This document shows, one piece after another, positions 43,953-53,957 of a stretch of DNA of 64,000 nucleotides. The position numbers were made by a program, and so were the translations under genes. Under the pieces are notes generated by a model, which was given only the letters and a program-made list of their open reading frames with translations, did no database searches and was not told the origin of the DNA. Numbering within the stretch: position 1 is the stretch's first letter; each line of letters starts with the position of its first letter. Source of the stretch: Amphibacillus xylanus NBRC 15112 (GTDB taxonomy: Bacteria; Bacillota; Bacilli; Bacillales; Amphibacillaceae). The stretch spans positions 1,798,001-1,862,000 of the forward strand of contig NC_018704.1 of NCBI RefSeq assembly GCF_000307165.1, given 5' to 3'.

Positions 43953-44756
43953 TTAATACTCATCTGAAATAAATGAATCTCTAACCCGCTTCCAAAATGG
44001 AAATGGTCTAAATCTTGCAAAACGAATCCGTTCTTTCGCAACTGTATATTCTAACGAAACAACATTTTCAACGCTTTTCGTCATATGATCAATCGTTAAT
44101 ACAAACTTTTGATCGCGATTAACTGGTACAAACTGACAAATATGGTGGCTCGGTAAAATTAGGGGTGAACCGATCGTACGAAAGACTCGATTGTTAATCG
44201 AAGACATTTCAGTCACCTGCATTGTTGACAACGATGGATGCACAATCGCACCACCTAACGCTTTATTATAAGCCGTACTCCCTGATGGTGTTGAGACACA
44301 TAAACCATCACCACGAAAACGTTCAAAATGCATATCGTTAATTTTCACATCAAGAACGAGAGAGCCTTCAATTTTTTTAATTGTCGCTTCATTTAATGCT
44401 AAATACTTTTCTGGTTTAGTCTCGCCTTCTTTATGAATACTCATTGAAAGTAAAGGGTACTCTTTAATTTCAAACTGTCTTCTTGATATGGCGATCACAA
44501 GCTTTTCAATCTCCTCTGGCAACCAATCGGCATAAAAGCCTAAGTGACCAGTATGTAAGCCAATAAAAGCAGTCTCTTCTAGTCGGTGAAAATAGTCATG
44601 AACCGTATGTAAAAACGTTCCATCTCCCCCTACTGAAATCACTAACTCTGGTGCTTCTTGACTAATTTCTAAATCTAAATCCAATAAATACTTTTCAACC
44701 ATAGATTTAATCATATTTGATTTATGATCACCTTTTGATGCAACATAAAACTTCAT
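43953..44756 (-). CDS. nadK: NAD kinase
   Basis: 267 residues. [20 protein letters not shown] and [17 protein letters not shown] are the NAD kinase motifs. It phosphorylates NAD to NADP. Four consecutive ATG codons (44765-44754) make the start uncertain; [10 protein letters not shown] at 44756 is the usual N terminus of Bacillus homologues. Middle gene of the operon. Confidence 0.93.
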   Translation of the reverse strand: MKFYVASKGDHKSNMIKSMVEKYLLDLDLEISQEAPELVISVGGDGTFLHTVHDYFHRLEETAFIGLHTGHLGFYADWLPEEIEKLVIAISRRQFEIKEYPLLSMSIHKEGETKPEKYLALNEATIKKIEGSLVLDVKINDMHFERFRGDGLCVSTPSGSTAYNKALGGAIVHPSLSTMQVTEMSSINNRVFRTIGSPLILPSHHICQFVPVNRDQKFVLTIDHMTKSVENVVSLEYTVAKERIRFARFRPFPFWKRVRDSFISDEY

Positions 44757-44784
44757 CATCATCATGGCCACCTTTTAACATTTA

Positions 44785-45405
44785 CTATTTTTTATGAAAA
44801 ATCCACTGCGCTTCCTGTACTTCTTCTCTAATCTTCGCCATTTCCTCATCTAATTGAAAGGCTGCTTCCGCTGCTTTTTTTAACCGCATTTGAATATCCT
44901 TTGGAATCTCACCACTATATTTATAATTAAGTGAATGCTCATTAATTGCCCAGAAGTTCATCGCTAATGTACGAATTTGAATTTCAACAGCGACAAACTG
45001 CTCACCATGAATTGTGGCAACTGGATAGCGAATAATAAGATGATATGATCGATAACCGCTTGACTTTTTTTCTTTTAGGTAATCCTTTTCTTCAATGATT
45101 TCAAAGTCATGACGAGCACGGAGTAAGTCGACTATGGTGTAAATATCATCAACAAATTGACAAACAATTCGAATTCCACCGATATCCTGAATTTTTTCTT
45201 TAATTTCATGCAAGCCAATATTTTTCCGTTCCGCCTTTGATAAAATACTTGCCACTGGTTTCACGCGGCCTGTGACGAGTTCAATCGGTGAATATTGCTT
45301 TTCAATTTCATACTGTTTTCGCATTCCGCGTAGCTTTACTTTTAATTCATCTACTGCTTGATGATAAGGGACTAAAAATGTTGTCCAATCGATTCGCTCT
45401 TTCAT
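44785..45405 (-). CDS. sasB: Small alarmone synthetase (RelQ/YjbM)
   Basis: 206 residues, single RelA-type synthetase domain without hydrolase or regulatory domains. Motifs: RVKPVASILSKAERK, DIGGIRIVCQFVDDIY, SSGYRSYHLIIRYP, EIQIRTLAMNFWA. It makes (p)ppGpp from ATP and GDP/GTP. The RelQ group forms tetramers. First gene of the operon, divergent from yjbK. Confidence 0.92.
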   Translation of the reverse strand: MKERIDWTTFLVPYHQAVDELKVKLRGMRKQYEIEKQYSPIELVTGRVKPVASILSKAERKNIGLHEIKEKIQDIGGIRIVCQFVDDIYTIVDLLRARHDFEIIEEKDYLKEKKSSGYRSYHLIIRYPVATIHGEQFVAVEIQIRTLAMNFWAINEHSLNYKYSGEIPKDIQMRLKKAAEAAFQLDEEMAKIREEVQEAQWIFHKK

Positions 45406-45563
45406 TCTTACACCACCTTCAATTTTATTGTATCACAGCAGGTTAATTTTTCGAGATGATTTCTCGACTTTTATCGTAACAATCATCTATACTAAGTTTA
45501 TCGCTTCTGTGACTTTTTTAAGCAAAGTAACGTAGTCACATTGAACAATAAGGAGTTGATCAT

Positions 45564-46139
45564 TTGCAACAAGAAATGGAATTCGAAGCAAAGAATATGT
45601 TAACTGAACAAGAATATAATCGGGTACTTAACTACTTTATTCAAGATCAAGCACAAGTTCAAACGCAAATTAATTATTATTTTGAAACAGATGATTTAGC
45701 ATTAAGACATCACGGCTCTGCATTAAGAATACGTGAAAAAAATGGCCAATATGTTATAACGTTAAAACAGCCACAAGCAGATGGTTTACTTGAGACACAT
45801 GTTAAGATTTCTGCTGAAATTAAAGATCAGTGGATTAACGAACAGCCAACGCGCATCAATCAGCTTGAAGTCATACTGAACCAATTAGGAATAGATTATC
45901 AAACCCTCAAATATCGAGGAAAACTAAAAACTGAGCGTATTGAATTAAACGATGATGACATAACATATGTATTAGATAAAAGCTATTATAATGGCGTAGT
46001 TGATTATGAAATCGAAGTAGAGGCAACGAGCTTTTTACAAGCAAACAGTAAGTTAGCTGATTTTTTAACGAAATACAACATTGAAAGAAAGACAACAAAC
46101 AATAAGATAGCACGATTCTTTCAAACGTTAGGCGCTTGA
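45564..46139 (+). CDS. yjbK: CYTH-domain triphosphate tunnel protein YjbK
   Basis: 191 residues. The N-terminal EMEFEAKNML holds the ExExK signature of CYTH enzymes, and charged strands (LRIREKNGQYVITLKQP) line the tunnel. Members hydrolyse triphosphates or inorganic polyphosphate, or bind alarmones. Divergent from sasB, as in B. subtilis. Start is TTG/ATG-ambiguous: TTG 45564 follows AAGGAGTTGATCA. Confidence 0.88.
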   Translation: MQQEMEFEAKNMLTEQEYNRVLNYFIQDQAQVQTQINYYFETDDLALRHHGSALRIREKNGQYVITLKQPQADGLLETHVKISAEIKDQWINEQPTRINQLEVILNQLGIDYQTLKYRGKLKTERIELNDDDITYVLDKSYYNGVVDYEIEVEATSFLQANSKLADFLTKYNIERKTTNNKIARFFQTLGA

Positions 46140-46256
46140 TAGTTTTTTCCATCGAGGCTTATCAGTTGCTCAATCATCATAGTCCTTGTTACAATGTAGA
46201 TATATTTAGAAATGAACTGTCTAACCAGCAGTTTACCAAAAGAAAGGAGAATCGAT

Positions 46257-47156
46257 TTGAGCTTCAAACAAACTGAACCTTACATTGATTTCAACACTCG
46301 TACAAAAAAGGTCCAGTGTAGCTATTTTGATCTTCTAAAAAAACCTATTGAAATTTATTTATTTATTGATCCGATCTGTCCGAATTCATGGACAATCAAT
46401 CCATATATTAGAAAATTACAACTTGAATACGGTCGTTTTTTTACGATTCGACCCATTTTATGTAGTCATTTATTACAAACTAATCAATTTTTTATTAATC
46501 ACCCTGAACAAATTGATGAGATTAACCATCGCATGATGCTACACCCGCAAAAATGTTTTGGTCCGAAAAATTTTAACCGAACAGAATTGAAGTATCCAGC
46601 AGACATCTTCTTCGCAATCAAAGCTGCTGAACTTCAAGGAATTAATGCTGGTAGACGGTACTTGCAAAAAATTCAAGAACATTTACTCTTTAATCAGACT
46701 GACATCTCAATTGATGATGTTCTAATCCAGGTTGCAAAGGAAGCGAAGCTCGATGTTGATGAATTCATACGCGATCTCCATTCTAACAGTGCAAAAAAAG
46801 CCTTGCGATGTGATTTAAAAGTATCAAGGGAAATGGAAATTGATCAAACACCATCAATAGTCTTTTTTAGTGAATCAGATGAAGATGAAGGCTTAAAAAT
46901 CGCTGGATCTTACGGATACGATATTTATGTAAAAGTCTTATCAACATTGCTACAAACACAGATTCAGCCAATTGATAAACCTGAACTTGAAGACTTTATG
47001 TCATACTATCATTTCACAAGTTCAGAGGAAATTGCTATTATTTATGATTTTTCTGTTAAAAAAGCAGAACGCGAAATGAAAAAACTTCAACTCAAACAAA
47101 TTGTGAAAAAAGTTTATGTTAATGGGCAATCATATTGGCATTATCAAAAGCAATAG
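46257..47156 (+). CDS. spxH: Spx adaptor SpxH (YjbH)
   Basis: 299 residues, the same length as B. subtilis YjbH. DsbA-like thioredoxin fold with EIYLFIDPICPNSW near residue 38; GPKNFNRTELKYPADIFFAIKAAELQG and the C-terminal DFMSYYHF fit the family. It delivers Spx (encoded at 53223-53618) to ClpXP. The active-site pair reads CPNS rather than CxxC, so the second cysteine is lost. TTG 46257 is chosen behind AAGGAGA; the longer frame from 46212 lacks a ribosome site. Confidence 0.9.
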   Translation: MSFKQTEPYIDFNTRTKKVQCSYFDLLKKPIEIYLFIDPICPNSWTINPYIRKLQLEYGRFFTIRPILCSHLLQTNQFFINHPEQIDEINHRMMLHPQKCFGPKNFNRTELKYPADIFFAIKAAELQGINAGRRYLQKIQEHLLFNQTDISIDDVLIQVAKEAKLDVDEFIRDLHSNSAKKALRCDLKVSREMEIDQTPSIVFFSESDEDEGLKIAGSYGYDIYVKVLSTLLQTQIQPIDKPELEDFMSYYHFTSSEEIAIIYDFSVKKAEREMKKLQLKQIVKKVYVNGQSYWHYQKQ

Positions 47157-47180
47157 CAATTATATTTTTACTAATTTATG

Positions 47181-47222
47181 ATGATGTTCACCGGTTTTTA
47201 GCTGGTGAGCATCATTTTTTTA
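47181..47222 (+). terminator. Terminator of spxH
   Basis: ATGATGTTCACC (47181-47192) pairs with GGTGAGCATCAT (47204-47215, with a mismatch), followed by a T-run. Confidence 0.85.
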
Positions 47223-47283
47223 TTTTTATATACATATTATATGAATAGCAGCTAAAAATTAATTTTGAAGTGTAGGGATGGAT

Positions 47284-47463
47284 ATGACTCAATTCGTTCG
47301 TTTGGCAATCGGATTGGCTTTGTTTATTTTTGCTGTCATTCTCAATCTATTTGGGCTAATGCGCATCGCTCCAATCTTAATCACGCTACCGCTTCTATTT
47401 ATCTCGATTTATCTTCTTCTCAGTTTTTTATTACAACGTCATACATTTAGAGGTTTTAAATAA
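47284..47463 (+). CDS. Small two-helix membrane protein
   Basis: 59 residues with two hydrophobic helices (MTQFVRLAIGLALFIF...; PILITLPLLFISIYLLLSFL) and a basic tail. It has its own terminators on both sides. TAGGG precedes ATG 47284; ATG 47278 is possible but too close. No family recognised. Confidence 0.55.
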   Translation: MTQFVRLAIGLALFIFAVILNLFGLMRIAPILITLPLLFISIYLLLSFLLQRHTFRGFK

Positions 47464-47500
47464 TCGATCATTCATTCATGAACTGTCGATTATTTTTTTT
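47459..47500 (+). terminator. Terminator after the small membrane protein
   Basis: AATAATCGA pairs with TCGATTATT (47459-47467, 47486-47494), followed by a T-run. Confidence 0.7.
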
Positions 47501-47639
47501 GCTTACAATTACCAACTACGATTATGTTGGCTTTTCTAGATATTATTAGCTATATTTAATAGTGGGCTTTTATGCAGTTTTTTTGAATCGACACAAAACA
47601 GCCTAATAGACAGAAATTAAATAAGGGAGACAGTATTTA

Positions 47640-48839
47640 ATGCAACATGAATCTAAATTATGGACAAGCAATTTTATTATTATTTCATTAACGAATTTTT
47701 TGCTATTTAATGCTTTTTATATGTTAATGGTCACTTTAACGACATATACGAGTAGTCATTTTCAAGCTAGTCAAAGCGTTGCTGGCTTAGCATCAAGTAT
47801 CTTTGTACTAGGTGCAGTTTTAATTAGGCCTATTGCAGGCAAAATCATCAATCAGGTTGGTAAAAAGAAATTATTAGTGTTCGGATTAGTGATGTTTTTC
47901 GGCTTTATGATTTTTTATTTCGTCGTCGATTCTCTCGTTCTTTTATTAATCCTACGCTTTATTCATGGATTTTCTTTTGGGATTAGTACAACAGCTACAA
48001 ATACGATTGTTGCTGATTTCGTGCCGATTACAAGACGCGGAGAAGGACTTGGCTATTTTGCAACGAGTACAAACTTAGCCGCTGCAATCGGACCTTTTTT
48101 CGGATTATTTATTAGTCAACGCTACAATATGTTGATTTTATTTATTTTCACATTATTATTAGCTACGATTTCTTTACTTATTTCATTTTTTATCAAAATG
48201 CCATTAGTCGAATTATCTACAGTGAAAAAACAAATGAAGTCGAAATTTCAGCTAACTGATTATATCGAAAAGACTACGCTTCCGATTGGGGTTGTTGTGC
48301 TTTTAATCGGATTTGTTTATTCAAGTATTCTCTCATTCTTAACTCAATATGCTACAGAGATTAACTTAGTAAATGCCGCTAGCTTCTTCTTTATCTTTTA
48401 TGCCATTTGTTTAATACTCTCAAGACCGTTTAGCGGTAAAATGTATGACTTAAAAGGAGAAAATCCTGTTATCTATGCTTCGTTAATTATTTTTACTGTT
48501 GGAATGCTTATTTTCAGTCAAACTAACTCTGCTATTACATTATTACTTGCTGGTGCATTAATTGGTATTGGCTGTGGTACAATCCAGTCAAGTACGCAAA
48601 CAATTGCTATTTCAAAAGCTCCTAAAGAAAGAATTGGACTTGCGACATCAACATTTTTTGTTTGCTTTGATTTCGGAATTGGAGTAGGTCCATTTTTATT
48701 AGGATTTATCCTACCACTTATGGGCTTTAGACAACTATACTTGATCATGGCAGGAATTTTAATATTATGTATTGCAATTTACTATCTCGTTCACGGTAAA
48801 TCTGCAAATCAAGCACGAAACTTTACGAGTGAAAACTAA
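47640..48839 (+). CDS. Major facilitator superfamily transporter
   Basis: 399 residues, twelve hydrophobic segments, MFS. The loop 2-3 motif is GKIINQVGKKKLLVFG and the fifth-helix region LGYFATSTNLAAAIGPFFG is typical of drug or metabolite exporters of the DHA1 type. Substrate unknown. AGGGAG precedes ATG 47640. Confidence 0.88.
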   Translation: MQHESKLWTSNFIIISLTNFLLFNAFYMLMVTLTTYTSSHFQASQSVAGLASSIFVLGAVLIRPIAGKIINQVGKKKLLVFGLVMFFGFMIFYFVVDSLVLLLILRFIHGFSFGISTTATNTIVADFVPITRRGEGLGYFATSTNLAAAIGPFFGLFISQRYNMLILFIFTLLLATISLLISFFIKMPLVELSTVKKQMKSKFQLTDYIEKTTLPIGVVVLLIGFVYSSILSFLTQYATEINLVNAASFFFIFYAICLILSRPFSGKMYDLKGENPVIYASLIIFTVGMLIFSQTNSAITLLLAGALIGIGCGTIQSSTQTIAISKAPKERIGLATSTFFVCFDFGIGVGPFLLGFILPLMGFRQLYLIMAGILILCIAIYYLVHGKSANQARNFTSEN

Positions 48840-48843
48840 TCGT

Positions 48844-48977
48844 GTGCGAAATTCTAATTTTGAGTGCGAATTTTTAGTTTTGAGTGCGAAATTCTAATTT
48901 TGAGTGCGAAATTTTGATTGTATAGTGCGAATTTTTAATTTTGGGTGCGAACGCACTATGAGATGGTGCGTTCGCAC
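48844..48977. repeat. GTGCGAA tandem array ending in a perfect hairpin
   Basis: Six units of 20-22 bases, each starting GTGCGAA followed by an AT-rich spacer (attctaattttga and variants), run from 48844. The last unit extends into GTGCGAACGCAC (48945-48956), which pairs perfectly with GTGCGTTCGCAC (48966-48977). It lies between convergent genes (MFS and pepF). Confidence 0.85.
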
Positions 48978-49004
48978 ACAAAACGTTAGATATTACCAAA
49001 TCAA

Positions 49005-49037
49005 AAACCTGCGAGATAATTAAATTCTCGCAGGTTT
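49005..49037. terminator. Terminator of pepF
   Basis: AAACCTGCGAGA (49005-49016) and TCTCGCAGGTTT (49026-49037) form a perfect stem with flanking A/T runs. Serves pepF on the minus strand and probably the + strand too. Confidence 0.85.
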
Positions 49038-49045
49038 CTTATTAC

Positions 49046-50863
49046 TTAGTTTAATTCTTCAAATAATGCTTCCATTTCGTTCAGTTTTTCTTCAAAAATA
49101 TCTAGTGCTTGCAAGATCGGTGTCTTCTCAGTCATATCTACACCTGCTTGTTTTAATACTTCAATTGGATAATCACTGCTTCCTGCTTTTAAGAAACCGA
49201 AGTAGCGATCAATTGCAGGTTTTCCTTCTTTTAAGATTTTCAGTGATAAGGCTTGAGCTGCTGAATAGCCTGTTGCATATTGATAAACATAATAATTGTA
49301 ATAGAAGTGTGGGATACGTGCCCATTCTAAGCCGATTTCTTCATCATGAATGACATCTTCACCATAGTACTTCTTATTTAACTCATAATAATGTTTAGTC
49401 AATGTATCAGGTGTTAATGCTTCACCTTCTTGATCAAGCTTATGAATTAAATGCTCAAATTCAGCAAACATTGTCTGACGGAAAACAGTACCTCTAAAGC
49501 CTTCTAAGAAGTTATTTAGTAAGTAGAGTTTCTCTTTTGGATCTTCTGTACGCTTAACTAAATACTCATTTAGTAACGATTCATTTAACGTTGATGCAAC
49601 TTCTGCAACGAAAATAGAATAGTTACCATAGCGATAAGGTTGGTTTTCACGTGTATATAGGCTATGCATTGAGTGACCAAACTCGTGAGCTAGTGTAAAG
49701 ACGTTATTTAGGTTATCTTGCCAGTTCATTAAAATATATGGGTTAGTACCATATACTCCTGATGAATATGCTCCACTACGTTTACCTTTATTTTCTTCAA
49801 CGTCTACCCAGCGGTTGTCAAAACCTTCCTTCATTCGCTCAATATACTCTTCCCCAAGTGGAGCAAGGCCATCGATTAAAATTTGCTGTGCTTGCTCATA
49901 AGTATATTTAAAATCAACATCCTTAACGAGAGGTGTGTACATATCGTACATGTTCATCTCATCAAGACCAAGAATTTTCTTACGTAATTTTACATAGCGA
50001 TGTAAAAGATCAATTCTATCGTTAACTGCTTCAACTAAGTTATCATAAACAGTTTCTGGAATGTTATTTCGGTCTAAAGCAGCTGCTCTAGCAGATGTAT
50101 ATTTTCGTACTTTTGCCATCGTATTATCTTTTTTCACTTGGCCAGATAATGTGGATGCAAATGTGTTAATAAACTTCTTATACGTATGATACATAGCTAA
50201 GAATGCATCACGACGAACTGCTCGTTTAGTTGATTCCATAAAATTAGTGTAACGACCGTGTGTTAATTCTACTTCGTTGCCGTCTTCATCTTTAATTGTT
50301 GGGAACGTTAAATCGGCATTATTAAGGGCACCAAATGTTTGTGAAGAACTATCAATCACTTCACTCATTTGCGCTAGAAGTGCTTCTTCTTGTTCTGATA
50401 ATACATGCTCAGCTTGACGAACTATATCTGTTAATACTTTATTATATAGTTCAAGTTCTGGTTTTTCTTTAACGAACTGATCAAGTTTTTCCTTATCAAT
50501 TGCTAAAATTTCCGGAACAATAAAGCTCATTTCGCTAGCTGCTTCAGTATACAGCGTTAGTGCTTTCGCATTTAATGCTTGATAGAATGAATTGGTTGTA
50601 TCTTGGTCATGACGCATGTGGGCATATGTATATAGCTTACCAATTCGTTCAGATACAGCATCCTCTAATGTAAGCAGCTGATAGAGCTGATCAGCAGAGT
50701 CTGCTAAAGTGCCTTTAAAAGCAGAAAACTTCTTCAACTCCTCAGTAACTGCCTTTCTCTCCTCTTCCCAAATGTCGTCCGTAGCAAAAATATCTTCTAA
50801 TCGCCACGTTCTCTCTACAGGAATCTCTTCCCTTGACTGTAATTTACTCGCTTCTTTTGTCAA
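49046..50863 (-). CDS. pepF: Oligoendopeptidase F
   Basis: 605 residues, M3-family zinc metallopeptidase with HEFGHSMHS near residue 391 and a downstream glutamate. It cuts short peptides in the cytoplasm and so complements the Opp importer further right. TTG start at 50863 behind GGAGGAAG. Its place next to coiA matches B. subtilis. Confidence 0.95.
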   Translation of the reverse strand: MTKEASKLQSREEIPVERTWRLEDIFATDDIWEEERKAVTEELKKFSAFKGTLADSADQLYQLLTLEDAVSERIGKLYTYAHMRHDQDTTNSFYQALNAKALTLYTEAASEMSFIVPEILAIDKEKLDQFVKEKPELELYNKVLTDIVRQAEHVLSEQEEALLAQMSEVIDSSSQTFGALNNADLTFPTIKDEDGNEVELTHGRYTNFMESTKRAVRRDAFLAMYHTYKKFINTFASTLSGQVKKDNTMAKVRKYTSARAAALDRNNIPETVYDNLVEAVNDRIDLLHRYVKLRKKILGLDEMNMYDMYTPLVKDVDFKYTYEQAQQILIDGLAPLGEEYIERMKEGFDNRWVDVEENKGKRSGAYSSGVYGTNPYILMNWQDNLNNVFTLAHEFGHSMHSLYTRENQPYRYGNYSIFVAEVASTLNESLLNEYLVKRTEDPKEKLYLLNNFLEGFRGTVFRQTMFAEFEHLIHKLDQEGEALTPDTLTKHYYELNKKYYGEDVIHDEEIGLEWARIPHFYYNYYVYQYATGYSAAQALSLKILKEGKPAIDRYFGFLKAGSSDYPIEVLKQAGVDMTEKTPILQALDIFEEKLNEMEALFEELN

Positions 50864-51043
50864 AATGACTTCCTCCCTTGTTTTTCGAAGAATCTTGCCA
50901 TTTGATCTTACTCTTGTTAATTAACAAAGATTCTTATTTGATGATTAATTTTTATTAATTTAATTTCAACCATTTGCAATAATTTTGTCGGTTGATATTT
51001 CCACTTTATTATACCGCAATCCTTGCAATTTTATTGAACAAAA

Positions 51044-52195
51044 CTACTCGATTAATTTATTATGAAGTAATCGATCACTCCTTAATGCCTCTTCAACAGA
51101 TGCATGCTGATTAATTGATCCATGGAAAATGTATTGATCATCTATCTTTGTCATTTTACCAAGCTTAATAAAATAGGCCAAATAGTCTGAAACCGGATCA
51201 ACCACTTGTTGGAGTAAAGGATACTGATCTTGATGATTAATAAACGTTCGCATATAACGATTCAATTGATTAACAGTAAATTGCGGAAAGTGATTAAGAA
51301 AATCATAACATAAGTATGTCTGCCAAGTCCAAGCTGACACTTTCATTTTCCACTGACCATTGACAGGCAAACCAACCCAACTCGATAATAGTGATGGAAA
51401 TAGCTGATTTATATAAAGCCATTCTCTAAATTTTTGCTCACGGGGGTTGAGTTTTTGAGGGATATTTAATCTGAAGCGTCGTTTCTCTAATAACCATTCA
51501 TGGGTGAGATGATTGATTAACTTCTTCTCAAAAAAATTCTCGAGATGAATTGAGGCTGATGGATAAAATTTAAGCTTACCAATAGCACGATTATAGCCAG
51601 TTAAACAAGCTAGATCAAACCGAGCAAATTGTCGAGCATTTGGACAATAAAAATATATTTTCGCTACTGGATCATTTGAGAATTGATGAAGAAAATATTG
51701 TTCAGTAGGAGTTAAAAATAGACCTTGTTTACCTAATCGCCGCATCCGATTACCACCTAAAATCCATAATGGCGTTACTCCAATTGATTGATAACCTTTC
51801 GTTCGTGATACAATCTCACTTACAGGAATCGTCGCGCATTGGTATTCGATTGCTAATCGTTTCTTCTTAAATTGAATCAAAAGGTCCGCTCGTTGCTTAA
51901 TCTCGGGAAAAAAGCATTCTAATTTGACATTTAAGTTTAAGCTTTTAAACAATGTAAACAAATCCAGCTTACCTCTTTCATGATACACACCCTCACCACC
52001 AACACGATTAGGACAGTTTTCTGTTGTTCGATGAGCAAAATGGGGAATCATTTTTGTTCCTGCTTTAATGACTAATTTACTCTTACAAATAGGACAATAG
52101 AACGGGGAGTTTTCTTGCTTAAGTTGACTGATTTTTGATTTAGAGAGGAGTGCGAGGGTAACCAATTGACCATTCTTTGAAACAGCCTGAAGCAT
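51044..52195 (-). CDS. coiA: Competence protein CoiA
   Basis: 383 residues. N-terminal zinc-finger-like YCPICKSKLVIKAGTKMIPHFAH, then a nuclease-like domain (RKLDLF, KQRADLLIQFKKKRLAIEYQ, with aspartate and glutamate-x-glutamine of a PD-(D/E)xK fold). CoiA is needed in natural transformation in Bacillus and Streptococcus. AAGGAAGGTGG precedes the ATG. Suggests the organism has or had competence. Confidence 0.9.
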   Translation of the reverse strand: MLQAVSKNGQLVTLALLSKSKISQLKQENSPFYCPICKSKLVIKAGTKMIPHFAHRTTENCPNRVGGEGVYHERGKLDLFTLFKSLNLNVKLECFFPEIKQRADLLIQFKKKRLAIEYQCATIPVSEIVSRTKGYQSIGVTPLWILGGNRMRRLGKQGLFLTPTEQYFLHQFSNDPVAKIYFYCPNARQFARFDLACLTGYNRAIGKLKFYPSASIHLENFFEKKLINHLTHEWLLEKRRFRLNIPQKLNPREQKFREWLYINQLFPSLLSSWVGLPVNGQWKMKVSAWTWQTYLCYDFLNHFPQFTVNQLNRYMRTFINHQDQYPLLQQVVDPVSDYLAYFIKLGKMTKIDDQYIFHGSINQHASVEEALRSDRLLHNKLIE

Positions 52196-52264
52196 TTTCC
52201 ACCTTCCTTTTATATTGTGATATGTCTATATTCGACGCTCTACTCTAATTTCCCTTTTTTCAAT

Positions 52265-52300
52265 AAAAAAGTCAATAACCGATCCTGTTCGGCTATTGAC
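52265..52300 (-). terminator. Terminator of mecA
   Basis: GTCAATAACCG (52271-52281) pairs with CGGCTATTGAC (52290-52300, one G-U on the minus strand); T-run on the minus strand at 52265-52270. Confidence 0.85.
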
Positions 52301-52312
52301 CATTGCTTAAAG

Positions 52313-52999
52313 CTATTTAAAATAATGTTGAGTTTGTTCTAAAGCATTTTCAGCGAAAATAACTTTACCATATTCTAAAATGACTGGGATAGTATCCTTT
52401 TCCTTATTTCCATATTCATAAATAATGCTCAATAAATTATCTTGAACATGGTCATCAATCACATCATCATCAAATTTAACAATTAGGACGTAGCGCTCAT
52501 GATAATGGTATAATTCGCTCGATATCCCGTCTACTAAGTTAATCTGATGACTTAATTGAATAACGTCCTCAAAGTCTTTAAAGGCAACTGTATGTTGAAT
52601 TAATCGTGCTTGATTATCTTGCTTAGCTTGCTTTTCACGCGATGCTTTGCGAATTTTCTCGCCAAGCTGCATATCTAATAAATCCTCAAGACGTTCATTT
52701 AATCCTTCATCAATTTGTGATGGTTCATTCGGTACTTGATAATCTTGTTCTTCTTTTGAGAGTTGTGCTTTAGTGACTGTAATCTCCAAGCCCTTCTCCA
52801 TCGCTTGAACTTGAATCCAAAGAGGACCATCCATATCAAAAGCCTCTTGATCGCCCGCCTCGTCCATCACTTGCCAAAACAGTTGCTCACTTCGCTCGCG
52901 GCTATACCAAATTTCTTCACGATCGAAGCCTCGATTTTCAATATCTAAATACGACATATAAAATTTAATTGTATTATCATTAATTCTTTCAATTTCCAT
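52313..52999 (-). CDS. mecA: Adaptor protein MecA
   Basis: 228 residues. The N-terminal MEIERINDNTIKFYMSYLDI domain binds substrates such as ComK. A glutamine/lysine-rich linker (about 115-140) leads to the C-terminal ClpC-binding domain. MecA targets ComK for ClpCP and also acts in stress control. Own terminator; sits between coiA and spx as in B. subtilis. Confidence 0.94.
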   Translation of the reverse strand: MEIERINDNTIKFYMSYLDIENRGFDREEIWYSRERSEQLFWQVMDEAGDQEAFDMDGPLWIQVQAMEKGLEITVTKAQLSKEEQDYQVPNEPSQIDEGLNERLEDLLDMQLGEKIRKASREKQAKQDNQARLIQHTVAFKDFEDVIQLSHQINLVDGISSELYHYHERYVLIVKFDDDVIDDHVQDNLLSIIYEYGNKEKDTIPVILEYGKVIFAENALEQTQHYFK

Positions 53000-53165
53000 C
53001 CAGCTTCTCCCCTTTCAAAAAAAGGTCCATCGCCATTCACTTTATTTATATCTTACTCTACCCTATTTAAACTTGTGCTAAGCATTTCTAAAATGTATTC
53101 ATATTAAATACCTATTTTAACGTATTTATCAACAATTGTCATCCTAATTTATCAAGGGAATCACG

Positions 53166-53205
53166 AAAAAACACAACCGATAACGATGTTTATGGCTGTG
53201 TTTTT
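53166..53205 (-). terminator. Terminator of spx
   Basis: AAAAACACAACC (53167-53178) pairs with GGCTGTGTTTTT (53194-53205) and is followed on the minus strand by T residues. Confidence 0.8.
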
Positions 53206-53222
53206 ACAGTAAGTATGAAAAT

Positions 53223-53618
53223 TTAATTGACCATTCTTTGAGCTTCAAGTAATTGTAAGTTTCTAACCTTACGAGGTAAAAAGCGTCTAATTTCATCTTC
53301 ATTATATCCGACTTGTAGTCGTTTCTCATCTAGAATAATTGGACGTCTTAAGATACCAGGATTTTCTTGAATCGTGTCGATTAAATCCTTCAATGACATT
53401 TGTTCAATATCAACTTCTAACTTTTGGAATGCTTTAGAACGAGTTGAAATAATTTCATCTGTTCCATCCTCAGTCATTCTCAAAATTTCCTTAATCTCAT
53501 CAATTGTCAACGTATCGGAGAAAATATTTCTTTCATGATAAGGTATATCGTGTTCTTCTAACCATGCTTTCGCTTTCCGACATGATGTACAGCTCGGCGA
53601 GGTATAAAGTGTAACCAT
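53223..53618 (-). CDS. spxA: Redox-sensing transcription regulator Spx
   Basis: 131 residues, ArsC-like Spx family, full length. The CxxC redox switch is C10/C13 in SPSCTSCRK, and [26 protein letters not shown] is the conserved region that contacts RNA polymerase alpha. It redirects transcription under disulfide stress; its adaptor SpxH is encoded at 46257. GAGGAG precedes the ATG. The 339-base gap upstream (53619-53957) holds only its AT-rich promoter region and the terminator of the next gene. Confidence 0.95.
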   Translation of the reverse strand: MVTLYTSPSCTSCRKAKAWLEEHDIPYHERNIFSDTLTIDEIKEILRMTEDGTDEIISTRSKAFQKLEVDIEQMSLKDLIDTIQENPGILRRPIILDEKRLQVGYNEDEIRRFLPRKVRNLQLLEAQRMVN

Positions 53619-53848
53619 TTGACTTCACTCCTCATATATATAAATTTAATTGTTCACTATTTCATTTCATTATCAGATGACAATAAGTATAATGTAATAA
53701 CTAATTATTATTATACTACATATTGTGTTATATTAATAGACCCTGATACATATTTACAAAGTATTTACACAATTAGTGATATTGAAATGATCGCTTTTAC
53801 ACGGTATTCCCTATTTTTATGCTTTTAAACTATATCTCAACAAATAAA

Positions 53849-53903
53849 AATAACTTTTCTCAATTAGCATCAGTAAAACATTCGTTAATTGAAAAAAGTT
53901 ATT
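53849..53903 (-). terminator. Terminator of the DUF4015 gene
   Basis: An 18-bp stem (53849-53866 with 53886-53903) is followed on the minus strand by TTTTTATTTG. Confidence 0.8.
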
Positions 53904-53957
53904 TCATCTACATATAGATATATGACGATCAGATATCGTTTATAATAAGTAAAAAAA

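Noticed and set aside
48844-48977. CRISPR-like array
   Set aside because: Repeats are only about 7 conserved bases with similar, not unique, spacers; no cas genes nearby.
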